A stretch of 64,000 nucleotides of DNA, from positions 5,518,001-5,582,000 of the forward strand of contig OV277858.1 of NCBI GenBank assembly GCA_922989275.2, read 5' to 3'. Position 1 is the first letter of the stretch. Each line of letters begins with the position of its first letter. Position numbers and translations under genes: made by a program. The stretch is from Gari tellinella (Eukaryota > Mollusca > Bivalvia > Cardiida > Psammobiidae). This document shows positions 23,105-34,537 of this stretch, in pieces. Below the pieces are notes generated by a model. It had not been told where the DNA came from. It made no database searches and saw nothing but the letters and a program-made list of their open reading frames with translations.

Positions 23105-24926
23105 AATTCAATAAAATGCTCTTATTAAGCATAAATCATAAGCGTTGCTAAGGTAACCAAAGTTATTTTTATGCATTGCAAACCTGATAATAAACTTAAC
23201 GTACAATAGTTGTAATAAGTTGCTGTTCTTTGCCAATAAAAGCTTTAATTTTACACAAATTTTCAATTTTTTGCTCTGATAAAACATTAATTGTGAATCG
23301 TTGCTATGGTAACAATATGTTTTTTTCATGTAAAAAGTGAGCGGTTACATGACTATATTTCCTTGCAAACATTATAGTGAAACTAAAGTACAAATCCTGT
23401 ACTTTGCCTTTAAGAACGCAAAATGTTGACTATATTTTCAAAATAATTGTTTTACTTTCAATATTTTGTGAGTGGTTGCTAGGGTAACCAAATGTTCTTT
23501 TCGTATTAAAAGTGAATATTTTTATGACAATATTATCTTCTAAATCTGATAATGAACATAAAGTACAATAGTACTGGTAGGTAACGTTATATTAAATTTA
23601 CAAAAACTTGAATTTGCCTCATTATTTCAATATGATGCTCTTAAAAAGCATAATGTTGTGAGGTGTTGCTAAGGTAACTAATTCTTCTTTTTTGTCAAAA
23701 GTGAATGTTATATGACAATGTTAACTTGCAAATCTGATAATGACACTAAAGAACCATTGTTCTGATTGGTTGCCGTACTTTATCTTAAAATTACCTGGAA
23801 TTGACACATATTTTCGATACAATGCTGTTATTTAGCATACATTGTGAGTGGTTGCTATGGTTACCAAATGTTAATTTCATGTTTAAAGTGAAATTTATAC
23901 GACACTGCTAACTATCAAGTTTGATGATGAAACTATGGAACCATGGTTCTGATATGTTGCTGTACTTTTCCTTAAAAAAAACTCTAGTTTGACTCACATT
24001 TTCGATATAAGCTCTTATTTAGAAACTGCCTTGAGCGGTTACTAAGGCAACCAAATTCCGTTTTCATCTTAACAGTGAATGTTTATAAGACAGTGCTAAC
24101 TTGCAAACCTGATAATGAAACTAACTTAAGAAAGTGTGTAATAGTTCTGATAGTTTGCTGTATTTTGCGTTCCAAAAGTCTTGAATTTGGCATACATTTT
24201 CAGTAAATTACGTTCTTTTGGCAGGGGTTACCATAGTTACCAACTAATATCTGCATGTGTTGTCTTCTACTTTCATTTTATAACACTAAAATATATGGTT
24301 ATAGCAATTTCAGAGTGATCTTGGTACCTTTTAAGCAATCCTGCTCAGTTACATAGGAAATTACAACATTAAAAAGTTGATAGTTTCGTTGCCATGGTTA
24401 CCCCCTTAGCAACCTGAATCCCAAAGGTATTTTTCCAAAACCGTAGACAACACATTTGGTACTTGTTATTAGTGATCGTATTCATGTTCAGCATGGATGC
24501 GTAAATATTCTACAAGTCCTTAAAGTATGACAAAATCATGATTTCTCACTTTCAGTATATTGGCCCCTAAAGATCGCACGTGCCTACCAATTGGGTGTAA
24601 TGTTGAGTTGAATCCTACGATGCTATTTTATTGGCAAAGTGTCATAGTCTAACATACAAATGTCATTTTATATTAAATATGTAGTTTTCTTTGAAAAAGT
24701 ATGTGAGTTTGTCATATTTTACTCACCAAAAACACTGGTTTTTTGGCGAAAATCTTGTTTTCACGTTACCATGACAACCGGATATGGGAAATAAGTTTTT
24801 GGGATATTTTCTTTCATTTCATAAAGAGAGGTACAAATGGTGTAAGTTTCATGCAAATCGGTGACTATGCGTGCCGACCCCCCTATATAACCAGGTTGAT
24901 GGTTACAGAGAATTGCTCTTAATAAT
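23105..24926. repeat. Right outer arm (inverted copy of the X-box array)
   Basis: The reverse complement of 14,883 to about 17,000, with fewer units. Inverted X-box-like motifs start at 23,144, 23,300, 23,475, 23,665, 23,851, 24,038, 24,227 and 24,388. The end matches the left arm start through ATGGTTACAGAGAATTGCTC at 24,900. Confidence 0.85.
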
Positions 24927-26200
24927 AACTCATTGCGTCCCCATGTTTATTAACTTTTCAAGGGTACGAACGATTTATGTACGAGTCGGAATAACACACG
25001 CAAAAGTTTACTAATCTACTGAAATGCATCAATTTTACCGCATATAAAAATAAGATTTAGCTGCTCAGATGTAAGCGGCTTTGTTTGATACATTAAGTAT
25101 CGGAAAATGTTTGTTTATTGATGAGAAATTAAGTCGGAACTGTTCACTGGTATTATTTAATTCATTTGGTCGCCATTTTGTTTTCCTTGTTGGCGATGGC
25201 TAAATACCTCTGAGGCCGTTCGTGCCGTTCGTAATCGGTAACAGCCAAACGGTTGTTTAAGTTAAATTGTTACCGTTTTCTGATGCAATCGATGCAATCG
25301 ATACGGTACTTGAACGCGCTACTGGAAATTGTACAACTAAGGTTGTGACCAACAAACGTCAAGGTAATTAAGAGGTCAAATATGGTTGATCTAACTTTTG
25401 CCGTATCTCTAGAAGAACATGGAAAACAGATTTTATATTTGGAATGTGTACTCTACCCAAGAAGCTTTTGAGCGTAGTACAACATAGGTTGTGACCTACA
25501 AAGGGAAGGGTTAATAAAGAGGTCATATATGGTTAATTTAACTTTTGTCGTATCTCTAGAACTACATGTGATAAAGACTTCATACTTCATACTTAACTTA
25601 AGAAACCGTTAAGCTCTGTAGAGTTGGGTTATGTCAAAGGCCAATGTCATTTAGAGGTCATATAGAGTTAAACTCACATTAGTCTTAACTCTAGAAAAGG
25701 CTTGTATCTTACAGAATATGTCTTAACTCTTATATACAGGCCAAATATACACTTTCCAAGTATCAAATTTGAGTTCTTATCAAAACAGAACGGAACATAT
25801 TTTATTTTGACTTAAACACACAGTAAATGCCTGGTGTAATTAGGGTCGTTTTATTATATATTTAATCGCTGTTGATCACTGTTGTAACCAACTAATTTTA
25901 GTATCCGTAACTATCCATACTTTGGACAAGTTTGGATAGATAAAAATAATATGTACATGTAACCATCTTTTTAACCATCTTTTTATATCACAATTGGCGA
26001 TTACATGAATGTTATGAGACATTATTATTCGAACTCTAAATGACATTGACCTTTGACATGACCCAACCCTACTGAGCTTAAGAGTTTCTTAAATTGAGTA
26101 AACATGTCAAATATGAAGTCTCTATCACGTGTAGTTCCAGAGTTACGGCAAATGTTAAATTAACCACGTTTGACCTCAAATGACCCTGACCTTTGTTAGA
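24927..26200. repeat. Diverged 150-bp repeats, partly inverted
   Basis: Units with AGGTCATATATGGTTAA and TCGTATCTCTAGAACTACAT lie at about 25,340-25,690. A reverse-oriented group with GACCTTTGACATGACCCAAC and GTAGTTCCAGAGTTACGGC lies at 26,030-26,200. The same family occurs as two direct units of 146 bp at 47,569-47,830. The first 400 bp (24,927-25,330) contain nothing recognised. Confidence 0.6.
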
Positions 26201-26284
26201 CTTACTAAACCAAACTGAGCTTAGTGCAATAAAATGTTATAATTGACAGCTCTTGACAGCTCTTGACGATTTAAATTCTATTTG

Positions 26285-26620
26285 AGTGACAAAGAGTTGG
26301 GAGTGGCGTCTGATCTGTGATGAGTTCAGTAAAGAAATCGATCGGTGGCCATTGTTTGCAAGTTGGCTACCTGTCTAAAATACAGTGGAGAAAACGTTTT
26401 TCAGCCGTTCAAACTCAAACGCAACATATTTTGACAATTTTGACTACCAGTTTTAATCTGAGTGTCAAACAGTGGCGATGATCAGACATCGCGTAACCCG
26501 GTGTCTGATCTGGCTCCAAACTGTTTGCAATGAAAAAAAATGTTTTAGCGTTAACGTTATTTGAAAAGAAAACGTTTTCTCTACTGCACTCTGCACGCTG
26601 CACACGGACACAAACTGCTA
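26285..26620. mobile_element. MITE-like element with central hairpin (left-arm copy)
   Basis: The terminal part GAGTTCAGTAAAGAAATCGA and TACAGTGGAGAAAACG is shared with 35,110-35,480 and 45,540-45,840, flanking a CAAACAG-type palindrome at 26,467-26,537. Confidence 0.6.
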
Positions 26621-26686
26621 ACCTAAACGGCACACATTGGTAACTGAACACGCTACTGACATCAACTTGTTTTAAACGAAAATCAT

Positions 26687-26897
26687 TTAACTCTTCCACA
26701 GCCAATGGCGCCAAAATGCGAATTTGCAAACAGTATGGATCCTTATCAGACGCCGCGTTACGCGGCGTCTGATCAGAATCCATTTGTTTGACATTCTGTT
26801 CGATATTTCTCTAGTACAAAAAACCTCAATCTGACTTGACAAAGAATTGAAGACGGCACCATGAATGCAGACGATAATTTGGCGGTAAGAGTATTAA
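26687..26897. mobile_element. piggyBac-like MITE (TTAA flanks)
   Basis: TTAA at 26,687 and 26,894 flank inverted ends CTCTTCCACAGCC and GGCGGTAAGAGTA. A near-perfect palindrome lies at 26,727-26,794. A collinear inverted copy is at 45,240-45,450. The ATG frame at 26,861 runs out of this element and is not considered a gene. Confidence 0.6.
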
Positions 26898-27396
26898 AGC
26901 AGGCGATAAAACCTGACAGTGAAAGAATTATGCACGAATGCGTTTACATGTATAAAGAAAAGAACAACATCTTCTGCATTATTAGAATATTACATAAATA
27001 CGTATATAGATCTATTACCGTTTGGTTAACAAGTCTGCCATTTTGTATCCATATATTATCCTCGTCGAAGTATAATAGGTTCCTTGGAGGTGTGGAGTGT
27101 TCACCGTATTGAATGATTCAAGCTTCATCCGGCGCAACTTCCAAACTAAGTTCTCCCGATAGTGTATCATTTAAACGTACTGTAAAACCTTTCCACTACA
27201 ACCTCTAAAACTAAGATTATTTCATTGTATAAAAGACAAGGGACAGCTTAAAGCATTTTGAATATAGAACAAAAATTATTAGGAATATTCTGTTTGACTG
27301 TCACTTTGCTTTCAGCAGCCACCTGTCGTAAACACCTAATAACACACAATTTAGTGTTGTAATAGAGGGCTTTTACGGTGAATATTTCGAGCTTTA

Positions 27397-28115
27397 TGCC
27401 TCGCTCAAATTTGCTGCAGCTGCCGTACGGCGGCCGCACGGCTAATCATTTCTACGGCGAGTAGCAATTCCCCGGCCGCCGCAGAATTCCTACGGCCGCC
27501 GTGTGTTGCGCTCACATTTGCTGCGGCTGCCGCGCGGCGAGATTTTATTTTGGAGGGGTTAAAAATCTGCGGCAACCGTACGGCCGCCGTGCGGCAGCCG
27601 TACGGTGACCGCACGGCGGCCGTACGGCCGCCGTGGAAGTCCCACCAGATACCTTGCAACCAAAATGCTGCTCCTGCTACAGAACTTGGTTTTGCTACAT
27701 GTTCACACAACTAATATCAGTCCAACAACACCATGAACTCAAAGGACACATTTGGACAGCATTTAAGAACATCTAAATCAATTTTTAGATAATATACATG
27801 TTTTACATATATGAACAAAAGTACAAATGCTCAATAGGGAAATTGACCATCGAGTTACGGCTGCCGTACGGCAGCCGTAGAACCACTCTACGGCGTGAGT
27901 TTCTACGGCCGCCGTAGAAATAAAAAAATGTTATAAGTCCGCGTTATAATTCTACGGCGACCTCTACGGCCTGTAAAACATTGGGATACGCCGTGCGGCT
28001 GCCGTACGGCCGCCGCACGGCCGCCGTAGAATCTCTACGGCCGCCGTAAAATTATCTCGATTTCACGTCTCTGCGGCCGCCGTACGGCCGCCGTAGAGCA
28101 AATGTGAGCGCACTA
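27397..28115. mobile_element. GC-rich MITE built of CGGCCGCCGTA repeats, TTA target duplication
   Basis: About 0.7 kb of palindrome-prone TACGGCCGCCG repeats, strikingly GC-rich in an AT-rich region. It is flanked by TTA at 27,394-27,396 and 28,116-28,118. Ends are related inverted repeats (GCTCAAATTTGCTG and GCTCACATTTGCTC on the inward strand). The right arm has an unoccupied site with a single TTA equivalent at 44,745-44,747. The 3-bp TWA duplication fits PIF/Harbinger-type elements, but there is no transposase. The alanine- and arginine-rich minus-strand frame is a repeat artefact. Confidence 0.7.
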
Positions 28116-28243
28116 TTACCGGACGCAACCTGAAACATATCGATTTCAAATGTGTATCATTAAATCGTACTCGTAATTCGATCGACAATTAAACCTAAAA
28201 AAAAGGGTAACGTGAATGATTTTATGACAAACAGGTGGCAACT

Positions 28244-28494
28244 TTAACTCTTTCCTCCCTGAAACTTTAAATGAATAGTTCCATTTCCATCTAAGTCTAG
28301 TCCATTTCTGTTTTTTAAGGGTTTTCTTTGGTCAATATTTGGCATTATGACAAACAGTGAATACCCTGATCAGAGGGCTCCTTTAGGAGCCGTCTGATCT
28401 AGGTATTCACTGTTTGCATACGACAAATGTACTATCTACATGTACACTGTTAGCAAAGAACGCCGGTATGCGGGACTAGGGTTCAAAGGGTTAA
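28244..28494. mobile_element. piggyBac-like MITE with GGCTCC-loop hairpin
   Basis: TTAA at both ends and termini CTCTTTCCTCCCTG / CTAGGGTTCAAAGGG. A palindrome at 28,352-28,422 has the outer stem ACAAACAGTGAATACC and core AGGGCTCCTTTAGGAGCC. The right-arm copy is 44,366-44,619. Confidence 0.6.
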
Positions 28495-29439
28495 GCAATG
28501 TGAAAGTAAAAACAGAAAACTCCTAAAGAATCACCCTGTGTTTATTTGCACCTTACCTTAACAGTTAACGCCCTCTATAACAAACATGGAAAAATATATT
28601 AATGTATGACATTACAACAGGTGACTGATTCAAACTTAAAGTTAGGAAAGCAGACATCCCCTTGCTTTATTATCACCTTGCTTTAAGCAGCCACCTGCCG
28701 TAAACACGACATTATTTAGATGTCGTATTTTGGGCAGTATACTGTACATGTACATTGTTGGGTACACCCATCAAACGGGAACGATTCCGTCTGTACACTG
28801 ACTTACACTTATGAACAAATGCGTAAAATGATGTCCGTACACATGAGATTCGTGATAAAATAAAAAAAAAAAGATGGAATCTGTGATGTGGCCCCTCAAT
28901 TGGACTGATTTTGTTCTCTCACTGTGTACTGCCCCCCTAACGATTAAAACATACATGGTTCAATGTCTTTAACTTAAACATATAAAAATGCAATACTCAA
29001 AATCCTTCGAACGCGGCCAGATTGAGATAATTATGGATACTGTCGCGTTGCGTTTTGTAAATGGAATAAAGGCAAAACCGCGATTCATGTTTTTGTAATA
29101 TGCTTTGATGTTCTTTGTGTCTTATTAGTCCTTTCAAAGCACATAGAGTACATCTCCTGGTAAAAGGCCTGGCTTTGTAATAAAACTATTTGTCACATCA
29201 TTTACAAAGGAGGTGTTATTCTTTCCCGCCGTTTAAACGCACACGAAACGCAAACGTGTTGCAATAAAATGTAGAAAATAGCAATTTTTTTGACAACTCT
29301 ATAAAAATTTATTTTAATATGAGTGCAAACCGTTTGAAACCTGATCAGTCGCCGGGCGTTGGCGTTTTATCTGGCTTCAAAGTGTTTTCAATGGATTTAA
29401 TAATATTAGCGAAACGCGTCATTGGGAAAAGATATATAG

Positions 29440-29760
29440 GATCTGTCATGAGTCGATGTTTAAGACAAGCTGATCTCAAACGAGTCTAGAATTGAAATGT
29501 TATTCAACTTGTCTTAAACATCGACGGGTGACAGATTCTTTTTCTCACATTACCAACGATTTAAGCTATTCTTTAAGCAATATGCATATTTTTGGAACCC
29601 CGATGACGTCAAAACGCCGTTATAAATAGTGACGTTATGGTGACGTCATCAAATTGATATCACACATGTTGAAGATAAGGATATTCGTGATCGTTGTTCG
29701 CTATATAAAACAGGGGTAGTTACATGTATGTGAGAAAACGTTCTCTCCTCTGCATAGATA
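29440..29760. mobile_element. Hairpin element with CRE-like motifs (left-arm copy)
   Basis: Inverted stems around GTCGATGTTTAAGACAAG (29,452-29,525). These are followed by a block with TGACGTCA (two) and AACGTCAC motifs at 29,604-29,650, in the orientation opposite to 43,445-43,755 and 63,150-63,510. Confidence 0.65.
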
Positions 29761-30181
29761 GCGTAGTACATTAGCTATTATACCGGTAGTCTGTCACTCT
29801 GAAACATGTTTGGCCGATGTATAATACAATTATATACATAAAAACAATGCTAGTCAAGATACACGTTGTTAAGAATATTTGTTAAACGAGGACTATAGAA
29901 ATTTAAATATAAGAAATAAATACTGAGCTTAAGTTATTTTGAATCCAAGACGAAGTATTTGTTTAACATCTTTGTTCAAGGTTTACGCACGAGGCCAATA
30001 CAATTTGAGTAATTTAAATTGTTCAGCAGGGGACAATTTTGAGGCAAAATGATTTAATCAGAATGGAATTTGAGACCTAGGTGAATAGCAAAACACTACT
30101 AGTGCTTGAGTGAAACAGTCAAATTACAATGTAGGTGAAATTTAAGCCTGCGATGGCGCATACTGGAGATTTTTGTTTCTA

Positions 30182-30527
30182 CAGTGTTGTCTCTCTACAA
30201 CGGCCCTCCCAACAACGACTCCCTCCTTACAATAACCCTTGCTGCAATTCCCTTATTGGGACGGTTATGTCTCACGCTTTTACTGCTGCAATATCGTCTG
30301 CCTTAAAGTGTCATCTGCTGTTTTTCTCAAAGTTGCATATAACTGGATATTTTGATAGAAACAACTTGAATCCAGATCAGACGCCGCGTTACGCGGCGAC
30401 TGATCTTGATTCAAAGGGTTTGCAAATGTAAGCAACTCTGGATTTTCCTTCTCTATAAAGAATTCCCTCCGAACAACAAATATTATCTGTGTCTCCCACT
30501 GGATGTCGTTGTAGAGAGGGAGCGCTG
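30182..30527. mobile_element. MITE with TA flanks and CAGTG...TCTCTACAACG ends
   Basis: TA at 30,180 and 30,528 flank inverted ends CAGTGTTGTCTCTCTACAAC and GTTGTAGAGAGGGAGCGCTG. A palindrome lies at 30,360-30,427. Related copies are at 42,692-43,052, 50,686-51,038 and, expanded, at 45.95-47.3 kb. A TA duplication would suit a Tc1/mariner-type mobiliser, which is an inference. Confidence 0.6.
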
Positions 30528-30772
30528 TATTTCGTTCCGCAGTTTGAGCTTGACCTGTACAGTGGAGAAGACGCTATTATTTTCCCAATTGACGCGTTTA
30601 TCCTAAAACTATTATATCCAAAGCAAAGTGTTTGGGCCATATCAGACACCGGGTTGTCAGGATTCTGGTCGGACTCTACATTGTTTATCACTCGAATTAA
30701 TATAAACAGTCGAATTATCAAATTAGTGTCATTCCGACATTTTATTACAAAACCTCGGCATTTGGTCTGCAT

Positions 30773-31018
30773 TTAACCCTTTCATGATCAGGATTATCGT
30801 GAGGTTTTTACCAATTCACCGGTATATTGTCGTCCTCTTCAATTTTGTTGTCTGCAATGTCGTTTCAAAGTTTAAAAAAGGCAGTATGACTGAGGGAATT
30901 TCCAAACGAGTGTCAAATAGTTTAGATCCTGATCAGACGCCGCGTGACGCGGCGTCTGATCAGGATCAAAACGGTTGGCTAACGCGCCTTTAGGCGTCAT
31001 TGAGAGCGAAATAGTTCA
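30773..31018. mobile_element. piggyBac-like MITE
   Basis: TTAACCCTTTCATGATC at the left and a decayed right end (TTCA). The right-arm copy at 42,237-42,447 still has TTAA on both sides. A near-perfect palindrome (GATCAGACGCCGCG core) lies at 30,912-30,979. Confidence 0.65.
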
Positions 31019-31039
31019 ACGTGAAAAAATAATTTCTTC

Positions 31040-31135
31040 TTTGTACAGAAAACAGGTAGGATTGTAGTAAAGTAGCAGAAAGCTCCGATATGAGCTTCTT
31101 ACTTTACTTCCATCCTGCTTTAAGTTGTCACCAGC
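31040..31135. repeat. Hairpin of the AAAGCAGG family
   Basis: AGTAAAGTAGCAGAAAGCTC pairs with the inverted AGCTTCTTACTTTACTTCC around 31,085. A matching copy is at 42,130-42,215. Distinct in sequence from the CAAACAG family. Confidence 0.6.
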
Positions 31136-31186
31136 ATTAAACAACATCAATAAGTCTTAGTTGAAGTGAACGTCATATAGTATGGT

Positions 31187-31405
31187 TTAACCCATTAATG
31201 CCCAGTGGATTATTCCATGTTAATATATTGGATTAGTCCATTTTTTATCAAAGGGATGCCTGGTCAAAATTTTCATTTTCATTTTGTTTTATATTGAAAT
31301 TCCTATCAGCAAACAGTGTATAACAGTGCATAATGCAGTGTCTGATCAGAGTCTACACTGTTTGCCTATGTCCCATATATGGGATCGTGGGCATAAATGG
31401 GTTAA
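31187..31405. mobile_element. piggyBac-like MITE (CCCATTAATGCCCA ends)
   Basis: TTAA on both sides and inverted ends CCCATTAATGCCCA and TGGGCATAAATGGG. A partly deleted hairpin lies at 31,309-31,365. The right-arm copy at 41,833-42,062 keeps the full palindrome. Confidence 0.7.
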
Positions 31406-31643
31406 ACATATTTATTGCAGACAATATACATGCAGTGGATTGGGCTCCAAGGTTTTGCAACATTATAGACATGTAATGCCCGCTCTCCAGATATTAACAA
31501 ACAGTGGCATGACAATAACAGAGCTAACATTACTATTTTCAGTATAAATAGCATTGAAATTTGAAAACTAACTGTCATGTAGACATCAGCAAATATGGAC
31601 ACTTACAATATTTTTGTAAAGGGACCGATGATATGAACTAACT

Positions 31644-31847
31644 CAGTGCTCCAGATCATAGGGAGTAAACTGAACTAATCCAAATATTTATCACTCATTT
31701 TAGCACCCAATCCTATGGTGTTACTTCTCATTAGAATTGTCTCGAAGAGACTATTCAAATGAGTAGTGACACCATAGGGTTTAAGCGAAAATAAAGATTT
31801 TTGGCTTTTTAAAATACTCCCGTTATCTGGAGCCCTGATAACTGTTT
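31644..31847. mobile_element. 204-bp MITE with CAGTGCTCCAGAT ends
   Basis: Inverted ends CAGTGCTCCAGATCATAGGG and its counterpart read from 31,847. A central inverted pair CCTATGGTGTTACTTCTCAT / ATGAGTAGTGACACCATAGG is centred near 31,740. The right-arm copy is 41,405-41,598. Confidence 0.6.
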
Positions 31848-32288
31848 TCGTATGCCATAATGTCTAAGTATCTTTCAGAGTTACTCACTGCATAGACTCT
31901 CAAATATCTTCTTAAAGTAAATCAAACAATGAAGGTCTTGAGAGTCGCCAAGAATGCATTTTTGCAATGGAGTAAACCACTGGATCTGAGTTTGATCGTT
32001 AGTTTCATAGTTTGTTAAGGCAGGTGGTCTCTTAAAGAAAGATGGACGTACAGCAGAGAGCCTTTACATGACATTTATGCTTTAGCTTCATTTTGCTGTA
32101 AGTTGTCAGCTGTTTTTATTCCATCAAGAAGTGATTTTTTCAGAGGTGGTTATAGAGGGATTTACATGAACATACTTGGCAGATGGTCCATTTGGCACTG
32201 GCATGGATCTACTGCTTGGTTCACAGGGGATAGGATTTCAAATTTACCCAGTGTCAAATTCTTTCTTTAAAGGTCAGTTGAATTGTAC

Positions 32289-32502
32289 TTAACCCTTAGT
32301 CTGCCGCTCACGACTATAGCTCCATATGCAAACAGCTTGGATCCGGATGAGACGCCGAGTAACTCGGCGTCTCATCCGGATCCAAGCTGTTTGACACTAG
32401 GACAACATTTTCAGCAATTTTGAGCAACTTTGAAGCACTTTGAAACTTGAAGCAGACGAGAAATATAGCAGACGACAATTTATTTGGCGGGCTAAGGGTT
32501 AA
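32289..32502. mobile_element. piggyBac-like MITE present only in the left arm
   Basis: TTAA at 32,289 and 32,499 flank CCCTTAGTCTGCCG / CGGGCTAAGGG. The central palindrome (32,327-32,394) reads CAAACAGCTTGGATCCGGAT and its exact complement. The right arm has a single uninterrupted TTAA at 40,949-40,952, so this is an insertion made after the duplication. Confidence 0.8.
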
Positions 32503-32610
32503 TTATTCCTAGGATGTTATTGAAAGCGATGGGAGTTTTTTTTAAGACTGATCCAGATCTTTTTGCATCATTTTTATTGTATAATTTGTAGATACGCTCT
32601 GGATTTGGAT

Positions 32611-33135
32611 ATATGTTACAGGGATTACGTGTAAACAGGGAGTACGTGAAATCCCTGATTTTTCAGGGATTTCACGAAAACCCTAAATATTACAGGGAAA
32701 AGGCGTATTTTTAAAGCTTTTCGTTGATTTTTTTTTATAAATATTCGGCAGTTGCTTTTGGTGAAAGTAATGAATCATAACTCGATTAGTTCATTAAGTT
32801 CAACGGCAAGTTCCCCGCTATATAATACTGGTATGTTGTTAACCTTATAAACAAGACAGATGTCTTTTTTTAATTGTCCTGACTTACATGCACACTGTTC
32901 ACTTATTTCTATTCATTTGTGCCAGACACTTTGTATAAACGTTTATTACACCATGATATTTCAAGACAGCATGTTGTTTAAATCGAATAGAAATGTCATG
33001 ATAGTACAAATCGATTAATATGATTAAAAATGGGACCTTTCACCAATTCCCTAAAACGCCCAGTGATAACGCGTAATCCCTAAAAAGTTCAGGGATTACG
33101 CGTTTCCCTCATTTCACTTAATCCCTGTAACATAT
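32611..33135. mobile_element. TIR element with TGTTACAGGGATTA ends
   Basis: Inverted ends ATGTTACAGGGATTACGTGT and its counterpart finishing at 33,135. Subterminal GTGAAATCCCTG inverted pairs are also present. The right-arm copy is 40,066-40,840. No transposase is present. Confidence 0.55.
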
Positions 33136-33544
33136 ACACTGCAGGGATTTTTATGCATATAGATCTTAATAAATTCCGTATGCATGTGTGCTTCTGTTAT
33201 TTGTTTATGGTTTGATTGTTTTAGATATTTCGAAATTAATGTTATCAAACACCTAAATTTTTGGAAACCACATCCGAACTATGCCGTAAGTAATTGTTTG
33301 AAGCGACCAATCAAGTGAGACAATCGCGTTGCAACCTATGGGTATAAATAAGGCATGCACCCGCTTCATGAATTCGTGAATAGAATTTGTCCTGTACAAT
33401 AAGTTCTATGTTTGATTAATTCTAATAAGAATATCTTAAAAGTACGTTTTTAAATTTACGTTTTTAACTTTCTAGTGTCTTGGTTGTTTCGCACTTATCA
33501 GGAAGATGCTACATTGTATCTCTGTTGAAATGAACGGAACCGAT

Positions 33545-33690
33545 GTAACTAGGCGTTCTTAATAAGAAACACTCGCTTCGACCCGGGTTTGAACCCGGGT
33601 CGCCAGGTTCGCAGTCATGTACTCTACCACGTCGTCTTGCGCGCTTGTACAGCGAGGTCGTACAAGTGATAATAAACCTACACACTGTGA
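33545..33690 (-). mobile_element. tRNA-like SINE insertion, left arm only
   Basis: On the minus strand, GTGGTAGAGTACATGACTGC resembles a tRNA D-arm/A-box and GACCCGGGTTCAAACCCGGG contains a perfect B-box (GGTTCAAACC). The 146-bp piece is missing at the matching place in the right arm (39,680), where GAACGGAACCGATTTATTTA runs through in reverse orientation. A target duplication is not clear. Confidence 0.5.
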
Positions 33691-34200
33691 CACCAATTTA
33701 TTTACGCTTGAGTCACAGACATGCGCTCGAGGAAAACGGTGTTAACACAAAATATACCTATTATTTACCCCCGAAATCTTCTGAAAATATTGTTTTTCGA
33801 TATCCAGGTTAAATGACATCGGCAGTTTTATCGTCATTTCACTGATTGTTACTGTTTTTCTTTCTTTTTCATGTCCTTGGTACTTAACTAAAATCATGGG
33901 GGAGGGGGGTGCACGGTAGGTGTTGCCCCGACCCAGCCTATATAGTGCGTCTGAAAGTAGATTATTTTCGGTTTCTGTTTGACGCGTAACTGTAGCGGTT
34001 ATTTTGAAACTGAGCTTCAGATAAGTCGGGTGGTTTCTGTGGTATGTGTAAAAGATGGGTCAGGCGTCCAAAGGATATAAAGGGGATCATGTCAATTACG
34101 CCACGTAAAGATAATCTATTTTCCTAACAGTTGGCAGAATAAGCATACGGGTAGTAATTGCACTTAAACTATAAATTAAGAGTACTAATAGTTAGCTCCC

Positions 34201-34453
34201 TTAACCCTTTACCTGATAGCATTGTTTCTAGTATTGAAGATATGTGACTACTTAAAGCAGGTTGAAAGTAAAGCAGAATGCGCCCTACGGCGCATTCTGC
34301 TTTACTTTCAGCCTGCTTTAAGCTATTAACTGCTAGAATAAGGAAGGTATTAAATATGACACATATTCATTACGGTATAATTTGGAACTATTTTCTTCAG
34401 CGGATGAATAAAATGAATGTGCTAAAAGTCGCTTCTATAAGGGAAAGGGTTAA
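34201..34453. mobile_element. piggyBac-like MITE with AAAGCAGG hairpin
   Basis: TTAA on both sides and ends CCCTTTACC / GGGAAAGGG. A near-perfect palindrome lies around 34,293 (AAAGCAGGTTGAAAGTAAAG and complement). A same-orientation copy is at 40,358-40,610. Confidence 0.7.
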
Positions 34454-34537
34454 TCAATAGATGTCACTAAGCTTTAGAATAAAACCATGGGATAGGCGTT
34501 ATTTTGTCATTACGGAGGCAACTGTGCTAAAACAAGT

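Larger units (their letters stand above)
26200..33726. repeat. Left arm of a 19.7-kb imperfect inverted duplication
   Basis: The arm begins at AACTGAGCTTAGTGCAATAA (26,210) and ends at GCTTGAGTCACAGACATGCG (33,726). It is matched throughout in inverted orientation by 39,657-45,936. Collinear landmarks include the hairpins at 28,352/44,447, the CRE-rich block at 29,620/43,550, and the TGTTACAGGGATTA element at 32,611/40,840. It is longer than the right arm mainly through a GC-rich MITE (27,397-28,115), a TTAA MITE (32,289-32,502) and a SINE-like insertion (33,545-33,690). All frames within it are treated as non-coding. Confidence 0.9.

Noticed and set aside
27405..27710. Alanine/arginine-rich 101-codon frame
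   Set aside because: Product of CGGCCGCCGTA repeats in the GC-rich MITE, which is free of stops because of its base composition.
30784..30993. Frames containing the peptide DPDQTPRDAASDQD (also near 26.5, 30.3, 35.3, 41.9 and 45.5 kb)
   Set aside because: This peptide is the translation of the CAAACAG palindrome. It recurs in many unrelated contexts, so it is a repeat signature and not a domain.
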